The translations under genes were made by a program, and so were the position numbers. DNA of 64,000 bases from Asparagopsis taxiformis (Eukaryota; Rhodophyta; Florideophyceae; Bonnemaisoniales; Bonnemaisoniaceae): NCBI GenBank assembly GCA_030407315.1, contig JALQPE010000337.1, positions 54,326-118,325 of the forward strand, in the 5' to 3' direction. A model generated the notes under the pieces. The model was not told the origin of the DNA, made no database searches, and was given only the letters and a program-made list of their open reading frames with translations. Positions 31,070-40,273 of this stretch are shown here, piece by piece. Position 1 is the first letter of the stretch, and each line of letters begins with the position of its first letter.

Positions 31070-31499
31070 TGTTGGTGAAAAGAGTGATCAGTGCGACACT
31101 CACTGCGCAACTGTCTGCTTACAGAGCCATGACAACATGTCAACTCCAAGACAGTGTGAAGGAGACACTAAAATCTCCACGTGGCTGTCTCCTTCGAAGT
31201 ACGACACAGCGCAAGACAGTGATAACCCTAGAGATAGATCCATTGCGGAAGCCAGCGAGCTCGCAACCCAAAAGGAAAAGCATCTAGAGACAGTTTCGAG
31301 TTCAGTATTTAAGTGGTAGGTGTAGAACATCCCCCAACAACTAAAGCAAGACAATTAACAACAAGAAAACATCAACCAAACCACACCAATCGCCAAGGCG
31401 AATATTAGAGAAAACCTCTAGCTCTCCCAAGGGAGAAACACTCCTGCTTCCAAGGAAGCGACCCCCGCCTTCAAGGAGGCAAACCACTGCCTTCAAGGA
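31070..31499 (+). repeat. Copia-3 5' LTR (portion confirmed by the 3' copy)
   Basis: The first 430 bases match 37165-37594. The LTR continues rightward, at least through the 22-bp repeats, but its end cannot be fixed because the 3' copy is interrupted. Confidence 0.85.
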
Positions 31500-31568
31500 G
31501 GCAACCCACCGCCTTCAAGGAGGCAACCCACCGCCTTCAAGGAGGCAACCCACCGCCTTCAAGGAGGC
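31467..31568. repeat. 22-bp tandem repeats in the copia-3 LTR
   Basis: Five units of GCCTTCAAGGAGGC at 31467, 31489, 31511, 31533 and 31555. Each has a partly palindromic core (CCTTCAAGG). The CACTA element is inserted in the second unit of the other LTR. Confidence 0.9.
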
Positions 31569-31832
31569 ACCCATCACTCCCAAGGGAGAATAATTAACCG
31601 CAGTGCGTCACTGTCTGCAACCGAATCATAAGAAACGTGTCTAACACTTTCTGACAAACAGCCCTCAAAAGAAACAATTCAGAATCCCACATCACTTCGA
31701 AGTAAGTGGGTCTGGAAACTCACTGGATAAGGAACGAACACATTCCTGAACCAATACCTCTACAAAAGTGGTTATATAACCCTGCATTCAACTCTGTCGA
31801 ACTACACACATCATCAAGCCTTGGATTCCAAA

Positions 31833-33830
31833 ATGAGTTCAAAATCGTACGCCCCTCCTGCCCCGGGAACCAGAGCGGCTAAATATCTCATGATCAAAGA
31901 TGTAAAACTTTGTGACCACCCCATGGCGAAATCATGTATTAAGGAACTGGAACTAATCGATCCGGACTCAAAGGTCGTCGATTACGTCATATATGTTATG
32001 ACAAAGATACTACAAGGAGATGCACTACCGGAAGACAGCAAGAACGAACTGTTTAATGATCTCACGGCTGACTTACTGGGAGACGAAGCAGTCTTAGCTG
32101 AAAAAAAGCTGTTTTACATCCTACGCAACGTACTATTAATGGTCGGAGCAGAAGTTCGCAGCGGCAAAGGCAACCCAATCGTCACTGCTGTGCTAGAAAC
32201 GATATTTCCTGCAGGCACAGAAGCAAACGCGCATGTTACAGCCAGACAGAAGGCAATATCTGAGCGCCAACGAAACGGAGACGCGTTCTCAATCGATAAC
32301 GCCCGTGCCCGAGAGGAATCAAGCCACGAAGCAAACGGAACGAAGGAACCGAATAACTCACCGATGAAGGGCCCTATAACGCGCCAACACACGGCTAATG
32401 AAAGTGACGTACAGGATTCGTCATCACCACCAGCTAACCTCCCCAACACCGAAGATATAGTGACCAACATCGAAACACCAGAGAAGAGGAAACCCCGAAA
32501 GAATAATTCCCAAACCCAATCGAGGAAACAGAACTCCCGTGAAACGCTGGATGGCGACAATAGTGACCAATATCCAAGCGAAAGCGACCCGGACGATGAG
32601 ACTTATGTCCCTACGGATACCAAAAACTGGAAAGGACACAGAAAAGTCGAGCAGTCCAGATCACAGTCATATGACTTAGCCAGCAACAAAAGTCGCGTTG
32701 CGCTAATGGTGAAGGACAAATGCTTTACCGGAGCACCAGACACTGGAACGGACTTCTATACGATGTCAAAAACATTCGAAGCGGCCTGCATTCAGCAAGA
32801 GCTACCACTAGATGAAGCTACAGACGTCCTATGGCATTGCTTAGACGGAGACGCCAAGCGATTCTACTTTGAGCACATACAAGGAAAGAGAATGACTCTC
32901 ACGGAGACATTTGGCCTCTTAAAAAGCCAATTCGATACCTTGCATCATCAAAGCCAAGCCCAATCTTATGTCAACAGCATCACCATGCAAGCCATCCGAT
33001 GCGAAAAAGGATGCAACGATATTGAAGCGCTACGAATCGTCCATCAACGGCTGTCTGAAACGTTACCGAAGTGCGGACAGATCTGTCGCAGCGACGAGTA
33101 CAAAATATTGACTCTCGAGCGAATCGTTAAATACGAATCATGGGCAGCGAACGTAATAACTACCCGATCGGCTAACCCCAACCTTGCGTACTCGAGCTTC
33201 TACACAATGCTTTGCACTGCCGCAAATTTACACGTTGAGAAATCAGCTATCAGTTCAGCTAATGACGAACAGACCACAGAAGAGAACAAGCAGATTGCAG
33301 CAATTCCGATACATTATGGGTCAACATACGGCGTGAATGACTCACAACACTATGGGAAGAGAAGCGGGGAAGCCAAGAAGATTTTCCATCGACGTGGAAA
33401 CCGACCCGAAAACCGCTCGCAAAATTTCCGGAACAACCGGCGCACTCCAGAGCAGATGGAAACTCGGAAGTCTCGCACCCGTTGTCACTACTGCGGCGAG
33501 CTTGGCCATTGGCGAGAGGAATGCAAGAACAGAGATCGGACATTGGCCGACGTCGTTCGAGCACGCCTAAGCGAAAAAGCATACCTGCAGCCTCTCACAG
33601 CCTTCGCTGAAGTTCTCGGAGAAATTGTACAACACGAGGACGAGTACCACGAATATGTCACCATGTGTTCGCCCGAATCACGCATAGAAGAAAGCCAAAA
33701 TAGTCACGCGAAACTCATGAACGACGTATTATACAGCAACGAAGAAGCGGAAGCATGCGCGACAGATATATTCAACCAAATCACAGCCGATTCTGGGAGT
33801 CGACAACATTTTCAGGATGGGGGAGCTTAA
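31833..33830 (+). CDS. Copia-3 gag
   Basis: From ATG 31833 (MSSKSYAPPAPGTRAAKYLM), about 665 residues. It has an acidic N-terminal region, a Ser/Asn/Lys-rich linker, and a capsid-like helical core around residues 300-450 (FEAACIQQELPLDEATDVLW). A canonical CCHC knuckle CHYCGELGHWREEC lies near residue 552. It overlaps pol by 76 bases in the -1 direction, ending GAT GGG GGA GCT TAA, where a slip could occur. Confidence 0.85.
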   Translation: MSSKSYAPPAPGTRAAKYLMIKDVKLCDHPMAKSCIKELELIDPDSKVVDYVIYVMTKILQGDALPEDSKNELFNDLTADLLGDEAVLAEKKLFYILRNVLLMVGAEVRSGKGNPIVTAVLETIFPAGTEANAHVTARQKAISERQRNGDAFSIDNARAREESSHEANGTKEPNNSPMKGPITRQHTANESDVQDSSSPPANLPNTEDIVTNIETPEKRKPRKNNSQTQSRKQNSRETLDGDNSDQYPSESDPDDETYVPTDTKNWKGHRKVEQSRSQSYDLASNKSRVALMVKDKCFTGAPDTGTDFYTMSKTFEAACIQQELPLDEATDVLWHCLDGDAKRFYFEHIQGKRMTLTETFGLLKSQFDTLHHQSQAQSYVNSITMQAIRCEKGCNDIEALRIVHQRLSETLPKCGQICRSDEYKILTLERIVKYESWAANVITTRSANPNLAYSSFYTMLCTAANLHVEKSAISSANDEQTTEENKQIAAIPIHYGSTYGVNDSQHYGKRSGEAKKIFHRRGNRPENRSQNFRNNRRTPEQMETRKSRTRCHYCGELGHWREECKNRDRTLADVVRARLSEKAYLQPLTAFAEVLGEIVQHEDEYHEYVTMCSPESRIEESQNSHAKLMNDVLYSNEEAEACATDIFNQITADSGSRQHFQDGGA

Positions 33831-36800
33831 GTGAGGACCCCTCCTCCACAAACAACTGCGATAACACGCATATTGACGACGAAACCGTCAAGACAAACAC
33901 CTCACAAAGACCCACACTCCCCGACAACGGCTCACAACTAAACCAGGAGACTTGCCGACCACCTCCGAAACCGCCACCAAAGGTGAATTCACAATTCGAT
34001 GAATATTTCAGTCTACAGCCAAAATTCAAACTCATCTCGCGCTCTATCAACCACCCAGAAAAACAAAAAACACATCTAGAACACCACGTCCCGACGCCAA
34101 CTTGGAAATTGAGACACGACACCGGAAGGAAAGACAATGGGAAATTCCTAGGCGCGCTTATCGACACAGGCGCACAACGCTCAGTCATCGGCGAAGCCCA
34201 GGCAATTGCTTATTGCAACGAACATGGAATACCCTATCAACCATCAAAGTCATATAACAAATTCCGATTTGCGTCACTTTTGAAAACTTCACTTGGGAAG
34301 ATCCCCATTCTCATAACCACACCAAACGGGTTACTCCGCATGAATGTCGATATTGTCAGAGAAGACATACCACTCCTGATGGGTATCAATTTCATGGATG
34401 AAAACGGTTTGCAATTCCTATCCGTAAGAAATGAGCTTCAATGCGTACATGACGACTGGACAATGCCCGTCACACGACGCGGTGGACACGGATACCTATG
34501 TTGGGAACCGATATCAAGCGTGATGTTCAACAAGGCACAACTATTGAGGTTGCATCAACACTTACTACATCCAAGCGTGCAGAAACTTTACAACCTCCTT
34601 CAGCGAGCGAAACCAGAAGATATGACTCCGAATACCAAGGAAATTCTGCAAGAGATTACGAGTAATTGCGAACAATGCATCAGATTCTCAAACAGACCGA
34701 TCACATTCCGCGTTCGTGACGACGAAAAATTGCGTTTTAACCAAGAACTAATGCTGGACATCATGTACCTACCAACGAAAAATGGAAAACAAACACCAGT
34801 ACTACATATGGTGGACGCCGACACCCGCTTCAGCGCTGCATGTATGCTGCACAAAGTCAATGTCTCAGCAGTATGGAACGCCTTCTTAAGGAACTGGTCT
34901 ACCATGTACGTGGGATACCCAGAGTCCATGTTGACAGACCAGGGATCAGTCTTCGTATCAGCAGAATGGAAGTACGCATGTGAAGTGCAGAACATAGAAC
35001 TACGCAACACAGGAACAGAGAGTCATAATTCATTGGGAGCAGGTGAAAAATATCACCACACACTGCGAACAATCTATCTCAAAGTCCAAGCCGACTTCCC
35101 ATCCGTCGACGACGCTACACTACTCGCGATATCAGTGAAGGCGATGAATGATACCGTCGGACCGGAAGGACTCGTCCCGTCACTACTAGTCTTCGGCGCC
35201 CTTCCTCGATTACCAACCATATCGCCCCGTGACTATCCATCACACAAGGAACGTATGCGCGCCATGATAGTGGCACGAAACGAACACGAGAAGATAGTTG
35301 CACGAAACAGAGTAAGAGTCGGCATATCAAGACGGCCACCACCTTCCGCAAATTACGACATTATGCCAGGCGACTTTGTGTACGTATACCGCGAGCGAAT
35401 CAAGGCCTTTACAGGACCTCACCTTGTCGCAGAAGCGAATGGAAAAGAACTAAGAATACACGTCGGCGATCAAAGGGGGCCGAGACCATTCAATATAGCA
35501 CAAGTCAAGCCGACACCTATCGGCCGAAGAGATGACACTGCAGCATCCATTGGATACACAAACCACTCCCGTCCGCAATCGAATATCATGCACACTGAAA
35601 CCTTGCCCGCAGGAGACCCACGTGAGTACCTGTTCGATGATGCGAAACGCAACGAGCTCCTCGGATTAATTGAGAAAGGCACATTTCGGATTGTACTTAA
35701 AGAGGACATGGAGAAAGAAGGACATAATCTGAACGTTATCCCGTCAAGATTCGTATTAACCATCAAGGAAAACGATGGCATAACAAAGTACAAAGCGAGG
35801 TTTGTACTAGGCGGACACAAGGATCGTGACAAGAACACGATAGTCCACAACTCTACTACGCTCAGACATTCATCCGTTCGTGTCTTGATGGCACTTGCCA
35901 CTATAATGGGATTCGACATCTGGTCATCAGACGTCACCCAAGCGTACCTTCAGGCTGGCGCGAAATTACAGCGAAAAGTCTTTACCCGACCCAACATCCT
36001 CAATTTGGCGCAAAACGAACTACTGCAAGTTATACTACCCCTTTACGGACTCACCGATTCTGGTGACTATTGGCACGAAACGATTACCAAGTTCCACCTT
36101 AATGAACTCCGCATGAAACAACTAGCTGGGGATTTCTCATTCTTCTTCCGCAAAGCAGCCAATCGGCTAATCTCAATGTCAGGTGCATATGTTGATGACA
36201 TCCTCCAAGCATCACTCCCCTCTGACAAACCGAAACTACAGAAATTGATGCGAGAAAACTTTGACATCAGGCTGAATGGCCAAAAGGACTTCACATTTAC
36301 CGGCATACAATGCAGCACTTCTGACAGTCTGTTGCGAACCATGACACAACGCGACTATATCGGCCGACTAAAACTACTGACGTCAGACACCAACTTCGCT
36401 ACTTTTCGCTCTATGCGACACAAGCTAGCATGGGTAACCAACACGCGTCCGGACATCGCGTGCGCTGTTTCAATGCTGACCCAAGTGACGGAAAGAAACT
36501 TTGGCCAGGAATCAATTCGCGAAGCGAACAAAATTATCAAACACCTTCAGAAAACTCAAGAGATCTCCCTGAATTATCCTAAGCTCGACATGGAGACGCT
36601 TAGAATACTGATTTATACGGACTCAAGCTTCAACAACCGCACGGACAATCGCTCTCAACTTGGATATATTATCATTTTGTCTGATGCCTCTAACAAGTGC
36701 AGCATTCTACATTACGCCTCTATTAAGAGCAAACGTATTGTACGCTCAAGTATGGCTGGAGAAACACTGGCATTTTCGGCGGGATTCGACGCTGGATTCA

Positions 36801-37414
36801 TCCTGAGACATGACATTGAACTCATGACAGGAATGAAAATCCCTATAATAATGTTGACGGACTCAAAATCACTCTTTGACGTGCTAACTCGCGCAAAGTA
36901 CACAACAGAAAAACGGTTAATGGTTGACATAGCCGCCGCCCGAGAAGCCTACAACGATCACGTCATCTCTAACATTGCTCTCATAGATTCCACTGATAAC
37001 CCAGCCGACGCCCTCACCAAAATCGGACACAATTCGGCGCTGCAAAATCTATTACGCACTCATCGCATATCACACCCCATCATCCAGTATGTGATAGAAA
37101 ACCAGTTGCACGCGAGCAAATTACAACGAAATCCAGCGCAGTTCGGTCTTCCAAAAGGGGCATGTGTTGGTGAAAAGAGTGATCAGTGCGACACTCACTG
37201 CGCAACTGTCTGCTTACAGAGCCATGACAACATGTCAACTCCAAGACAGTGTGAAGGAGACACTAAAATCTCCACGTGGCTGTCTCCTTCGAAGTACGAC
37301 ACAGCGCAAGATAGTGATAACCCTAGAGATAGATCCATTGCGGAAGCCAGCGAGCTCGCAACCCAAAAGGAAAAGCATCTAGAGACAGTTTCGAGTTCAG
37401 TATTTAAGTGGTAG
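33755..37414 (+). CDS. Copia-3 pol: protease, integrase, reverse transcriptase, RNase H
   Basis: Open frame of 1219 codons in the -1 frame relative to gag. It has no proper start, so it is expected as a gag-pol fusion. Protease GALIDTGAQRSVIG (about 133-146). Integrase HHCC (LHQHLLHPSVQKLY, CEQCIRF) and DDE in MLDIMYLP, LTDQGSVFV and GAGEKYHHTL. Reverse transcriptase VTQAYLQAG (about 728) and AYVDDILQ (about 812). RNase H IYTDSSFNN, MAGETLAFSAG, LTDSKSLFDV and NPADALTK. The frame does not stop at the internal end; it continues 83 codons into the LTR. No disabling lesion is visible. Confidence 0.9.
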   Translation: MRDRYIQPNHSRFWESTTFSGWGSLSEDPSSTNNCDNTHIDDETVKTNTSQRPTLPDNGSQLNQETCRPPPKPPPKVNSQFDEYFSLQPKFKLISRSINHPEKQKTHLEHHVPTPTWKLRHDTGRKDNGKFLGALIDTGAQRSVIGEAQAIAYCNEHGIPYQPSKSYNKFRFASLLKTSLGKIPILITTPNGLLRMNVDIVREDIPLLMGINFMDENGLQFLSVRNELQCVHDDWTMPVTRRGGHGYLCWEPISSVMFNKAQLLRLHQHLLHPSVQKLYNLLQRAKPEDMTPNTKEILQEITSNCEQCIRFSNRPITFRVRDDEKLRFNQELMLDIMYLPTKNGKQTPVLHMVDADTRFSAACMLHKVNVSAVWNAFLRNWSTMYVGYPESMLTDQGSVFVSAEWKYACEVQNIELRNTGTESHNSLGAGEKYHHTLRTIYLKVQADFPSVDDATLLAISVKAMNDTVGPEGLVPSLLVFGALPRLPTISPRDYPSHKERMRAMIVARNEHEKIVARNRVRVGISRRPPPSANYDIMPGDFVYVYRERIKAFTGPHLVAEANGKELRIHVGDQRGPRPFNIAQVKPTPIGRRDDTAASIGYTNHSRPQSNIMHTETLPAGDPREYLFDDAKRNELLGLIEKGTFRIVLKEDMEKEGHNLNVIPSRFVLTIKENDGITKYKARFVLGGHKDRDKNTIVHNSTTLRHSSVRVLMALATIMGFDIWSSDVTQAYLQAGAKLQRKVFTRPNILNLAQNELLQVILPLYGLTDSGDYWHETITKFHLNELRMKQLAGDFSFFFRKAANRLISMSGAYVDDILQASLPSDKPKLQKLMRENFDIRLNGQKDFTFTGIQCSTSDSLLRTMTQRDYIGRLKLLTSDTNFATFRSMRHKLAWVTNTRPDIACAVSMLTQVTERNFGQESIREANKIIKHLQKTQEISLNYPKLDMETLRILIYTDSSFNNRTDNRSQLGYIIILSDASNKCSILHYASIKSKRIVRSSMAGETLAFSAGFDAGFILRHDIELMTGMKIPIIMLTDSKSLFDVLTRAKYTTEKRLMVDIAAAREAYNDHVISNIALIDSTDNPADALTKIGHNSALQNLLRTHRISHPIIQYVIENQLHASKLQRNPAQFGLPKGACVGEKSDQCDTHCATVCLQSHDNMSTPRQCEGDTKISTWLSPSKYDTAQDSDNPRDRSIAEASELATQKEKHLETVSSSVFKW
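33816..33830 (+). promoter_or_regulatory. Candidate -1 ribosomal frameshift site between copia-3 gag and pol
   Basis: T-GGGGGA at 33818-33824 directly before the gag stop TAA, inside the gag/pol overlap. It resembles a -1 slippery heptamer but is not a perfect one. Confidence 0.4.
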
Positions 37415-37594
37415 GTGTAGAACATCCCCCAACAACTAAAGCAAGACAATTAACAACAAGAAAACATCAACCAAACCACACCAATCGCCAAGGCGAATAT
37501 TAGAGAAAACCTCTAGCTCTCCCAAGGGAGAAACACTCCTGCTTCCAAGGAAGCGACCCCCGCCTTCAAGGAGGCAAACCACTGCCTTCAAGGA
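37165..37594 (+). repeat. Copia-3 3' LTR, left part
   Basis: Matches 31070-31499. Interrupted after CCTTCAAGGA by the CACTA terminus. Confidence 0.95.
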
Positions 37595-37608
37595 CACTAC
37601 GGTGTTGA
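37595..37608 (+). repeat. Left terminal inverted repeat of the CACTA element
   Basis: CACTACGGTGTTGA, the exact reverse complement of 63987-64000. Confidence 0.97.
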
Positions 37609-37960
37609 AAAGGGGGCCTCAGACAGTACTGCGAGACAGTGATTTTTACTGTCTGAGACAGTAAAAATCACTATGCGGCAAATGAAAATTAATGCCACAC
37701 TTGGAGACAGTGATTTGCACTGTCTGGCAGACAGTACGGAACACTGTCTGCAGACAGTAAAAAACACTGTCTCACAGTACTGTCTGAGGCAGTGAATGGA
37801 GACAGTAAAAATTAATGATTTATTCAATAGTTGGATATGATGTAATTTACTGTACTGGGCAGTGTTGGCGGATAGTGTTTTGTATTGGCCAAGGCAACAT
37901 GGCCGGATAGTGAAATACGCTGCCTGGGACAATAGATGGAACCAACACGGTGCACTGTCC
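37609..37960. repeat. Left subterminal repeat region
   Basis: Many direct and inverted copies of GACAGT/ACTGTC, often paired as small palindromes such as GACAGTGATTTTTACTGTC. Likely transposase-binding sites by analogy with other CACTA elements. Confidence 0.8.
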
Positions 37961-38470
37961 TGGGCAGTACCTGGAGACAGTGATTTTCACTGTCCTGGGC
38001 AGTACCTGGAGACAGTGATTTTCACTGTCCTGGGCAGTACCTGGAGACAGTGATTTTCACTGTCCTGGGCAGTACCTGGAGACAGTGATTTTCACTGTCC
38101 TGGGCAGTACCTGTAGACAGTACTTTGTGCTGCCCTGGGCAGTACCTGTAGACAGTACTTTGTGCTGCCCTGGGCAGCACCTGTAGACAGTACTTTGTGC
38201 TGCCCTGGGCAGCACCTGTAGACAGTACTTTGTGCTGCCCTGGGCAGCACCTGTAGACAGTATTTCGTGCTGCCCTGGGCAGCACCTGTAGACAGTACTT
38301 TGTGCTGCCCTGGGCAGCACCTGTAGACAGTATTTCGTGCTGCCCTGGGCAGCACCTGGAGACAGTATTTCGTGCTGCCCTGGGCAGCACCTGGAGACAG
38401 TATTTCGTGCTGCCCTGGGCAGCACCTGGAGACAGTATTTCGTGCTGCCCTGGGCAGCACCTGGAGACAG
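37961..38470. repeat. 35-bp tandem array, about 14 units
   Basis: Units begin TGGGCAGTACCTGGAGACAG and recur every 35 bases. Variants lie in blocks: the first units carry GTGATTTTCACTGTCC, the middle ones GTACTTTGTGCTGCCC, the last ones GTATTTCGTGCTGCCC. Each unit holds an inverted pair around the spacer. Long frames across it are artefacts of a period of 35, which cycles through all frames. Confidence 0.92.
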
Positions 38471-40273
38471 TAAAAGTAGTGTCCTGATATAGTAAAATTC
38501 GGTGTCTGGGAGTGGTGGATGAGATGGAGCGTCACGCTGTCGTGGGCATCTTTCTGGGGTAGAGGAAGGCAGTTCTAGCGCTATGAGGATGGGGCATGGA
38601 CGGTATTCATATGGGAATGGACAGAATAGTACGGCTAGGAATTTTTATTTCGTAGTGACTATGAGCTAGCGAGAGGTATACGCGGTAGGATAGGTAGCAA
38701 TCTAAGAGGGTGCGATATGGGAAGCTTCACTCTGGATTTGTTTATTTGCGCAGGCTACATTGAGAATAAACAATCCCTATGTTAAAAATGCTACTACAAC
38801 TAACACTATTCCGACGAGTAAAACTAAAACTACTAGAAAAGTCTAGAAATCTATCAACTGATTGAGCTGCATGAATAAGCTAGGAAATGAAGAGAAGAAG
38901 AAAAAATGATGTAGAGAAAGGAAACAAGTTAGTGACGTTGAATTGGAGAGGGAAATTGATGGTGATTAGGAGACTAACGTACCTTAACAAATACCATTGC
39001 ATCCCAAATTGAGATATGTACTCACAGGCAGAAAAGAAAATTAGTGGAGAAGTGGTAAGAGAGAAAGATAAATGAAAGTAGAATTGGAACACTCACCGAC
39101 TGGAAACCTGAGAAAGAGAAAACGAATAGAAAACTGGGTTAGTGGCGTGAGTTGTGGAAACGTACCATCATGGTTCATATCCGTCGGAGACAAAGCAACA
39201 ACTTTGGCCTTGGGAGCCGTATTGATGATCTAAAACTTACGCTTTGGAAGCAGTTTAGATGATCTATACGGCTTCCACGGCCAGGGTTGTTGCTTTGCTT
39301 CCGACGGATATGAAGATGGAAACAGGGATCTCCAGAATCTGTTGTTTAAGTAGCACTCTGCGGGCGGAAATGACGTGTACTCTAACAATAGAGGGATGAA
39401 TTTGAAACGGAGCGGTGCGATGGGAGGCCCAGAAAAACGATACCTAGGGTGCGAATTACGCTTTGAAGCACATGACCTGGCAGAACAGGCGCAAAATTAT
39501 TGTATCTTCTACCGCCTTCTCTAGTCTATAATGACGTCATCACTACAGAAATATAGGAAAAACACTAGCATATCGGGCCTACTGGAAAGGGGGAGGCGAG
39601 GAGTAGGAAAAATGGCGCACTTTCCTGGACGAGGAGTCCGCGCTTCCAGTGATGATTTGGACGGTATATATCGATGACGTCATTGCATGCTCTGAGCACA
39701 CTTGGCAGGCAGTCAAAGCGGGCCACGTGGATGTGGGCGGCTAGGAAACAGCAGTGTGGGAGAAATTTTATAATTTTCATGTTGCAAGCGAGCAGTGAAT
39801 CTGCATTGCAATATATAAATTTATGCTAATTTAAGATATCACACCGAGTACGATTCAACGAGAGATTGTGCTTTCAACTTGTAAATAGGGCCGAAAATGG
39901 TAGAGTATACGAGTAGGAAGTACGTGTATGAGAAAATCAGATTCAGTATTAGTGCCTAGAGCATCACTGCGAAATAAACGGCCGTTTTCCGGAAATGGAT
40001 ACATCTTGGCTGGGTTTGTGGTTAGGGGATGCGATACAAGATAGCAAAACGATGTTGAGTCCGGATGAAATAGCAATCAATGTGCATAAAGCAATGAGCA
40101 TAGGGCAAAGCATTGTGGTGAACCAGTTCATTGGATCGAATGAAAGCCTGGAAAGGTTTCGTAACGGTTAAAAGTAGTAGTACTGTATTGAGATAGTAGT
40201 CATGTCATAGAAGTTTAGAGTTGTATTCTATGCCACAAAACTGAGCGAAGAAGAAAAGAACAAAAACATCAAG
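38471..40273. other. Noncoding region between left terminus and transposase gene
   Basis: No convincing gene. Contains the 59-nt-arm inverted repeat at 39176-39312. The transposase promoter should lie in the last few hundred bases; I see no clear TATA box. Confidence 0.5.
39176..39312. repeat. Long imperfect inverted repeat (59-nt arms, 19-nt loop)
   Basis: Arms 39176-39234 and 39254-39312, about eight mismatches, starting CATATCCGTCGGA and ending TCCGACGGATATG. It could fold as a microRNA-precursor-like hairpin, or be a small foldback insertion. Confidence 0.8.

Larger units (their letters stand above)
31070..37594 (+). mobile_element. Ty1/copia element 3 (3' LTR split by the CACTA transposon)
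   Basis: Starts TGTTGGTGAAAAG at 31070, inside the family pseudogene. The same sequence restarts at 37165 as the 3' LTR, after a purine tract (AAAAGGGG). Over the shared 430 bases I see one difference (GACAGTGATAAC against GATAGTGATAAC). The 3' LTR stops at 37594 where the CACTA element is inserted. The rest of the LTR, and the expected target repeat ATCAT, must lie past 64000. Confidence 0.9.

Noticed and set aside
31467..31568. 22-bp repeats considered as a CRISPR-like array
   Set aside because: The units are contiguous tandem repeats with near-identical spacers inside a eukaryotic LTR, not repeats with unique spacers.
38022..38535. Three overlapping minus-strand frames of 122-147 codons repeating CPGQH and VLPRAA
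   Set aside because: They are translations of the 35-bp tandem array, which is open in several frames because of its repeat content. No gene signal.
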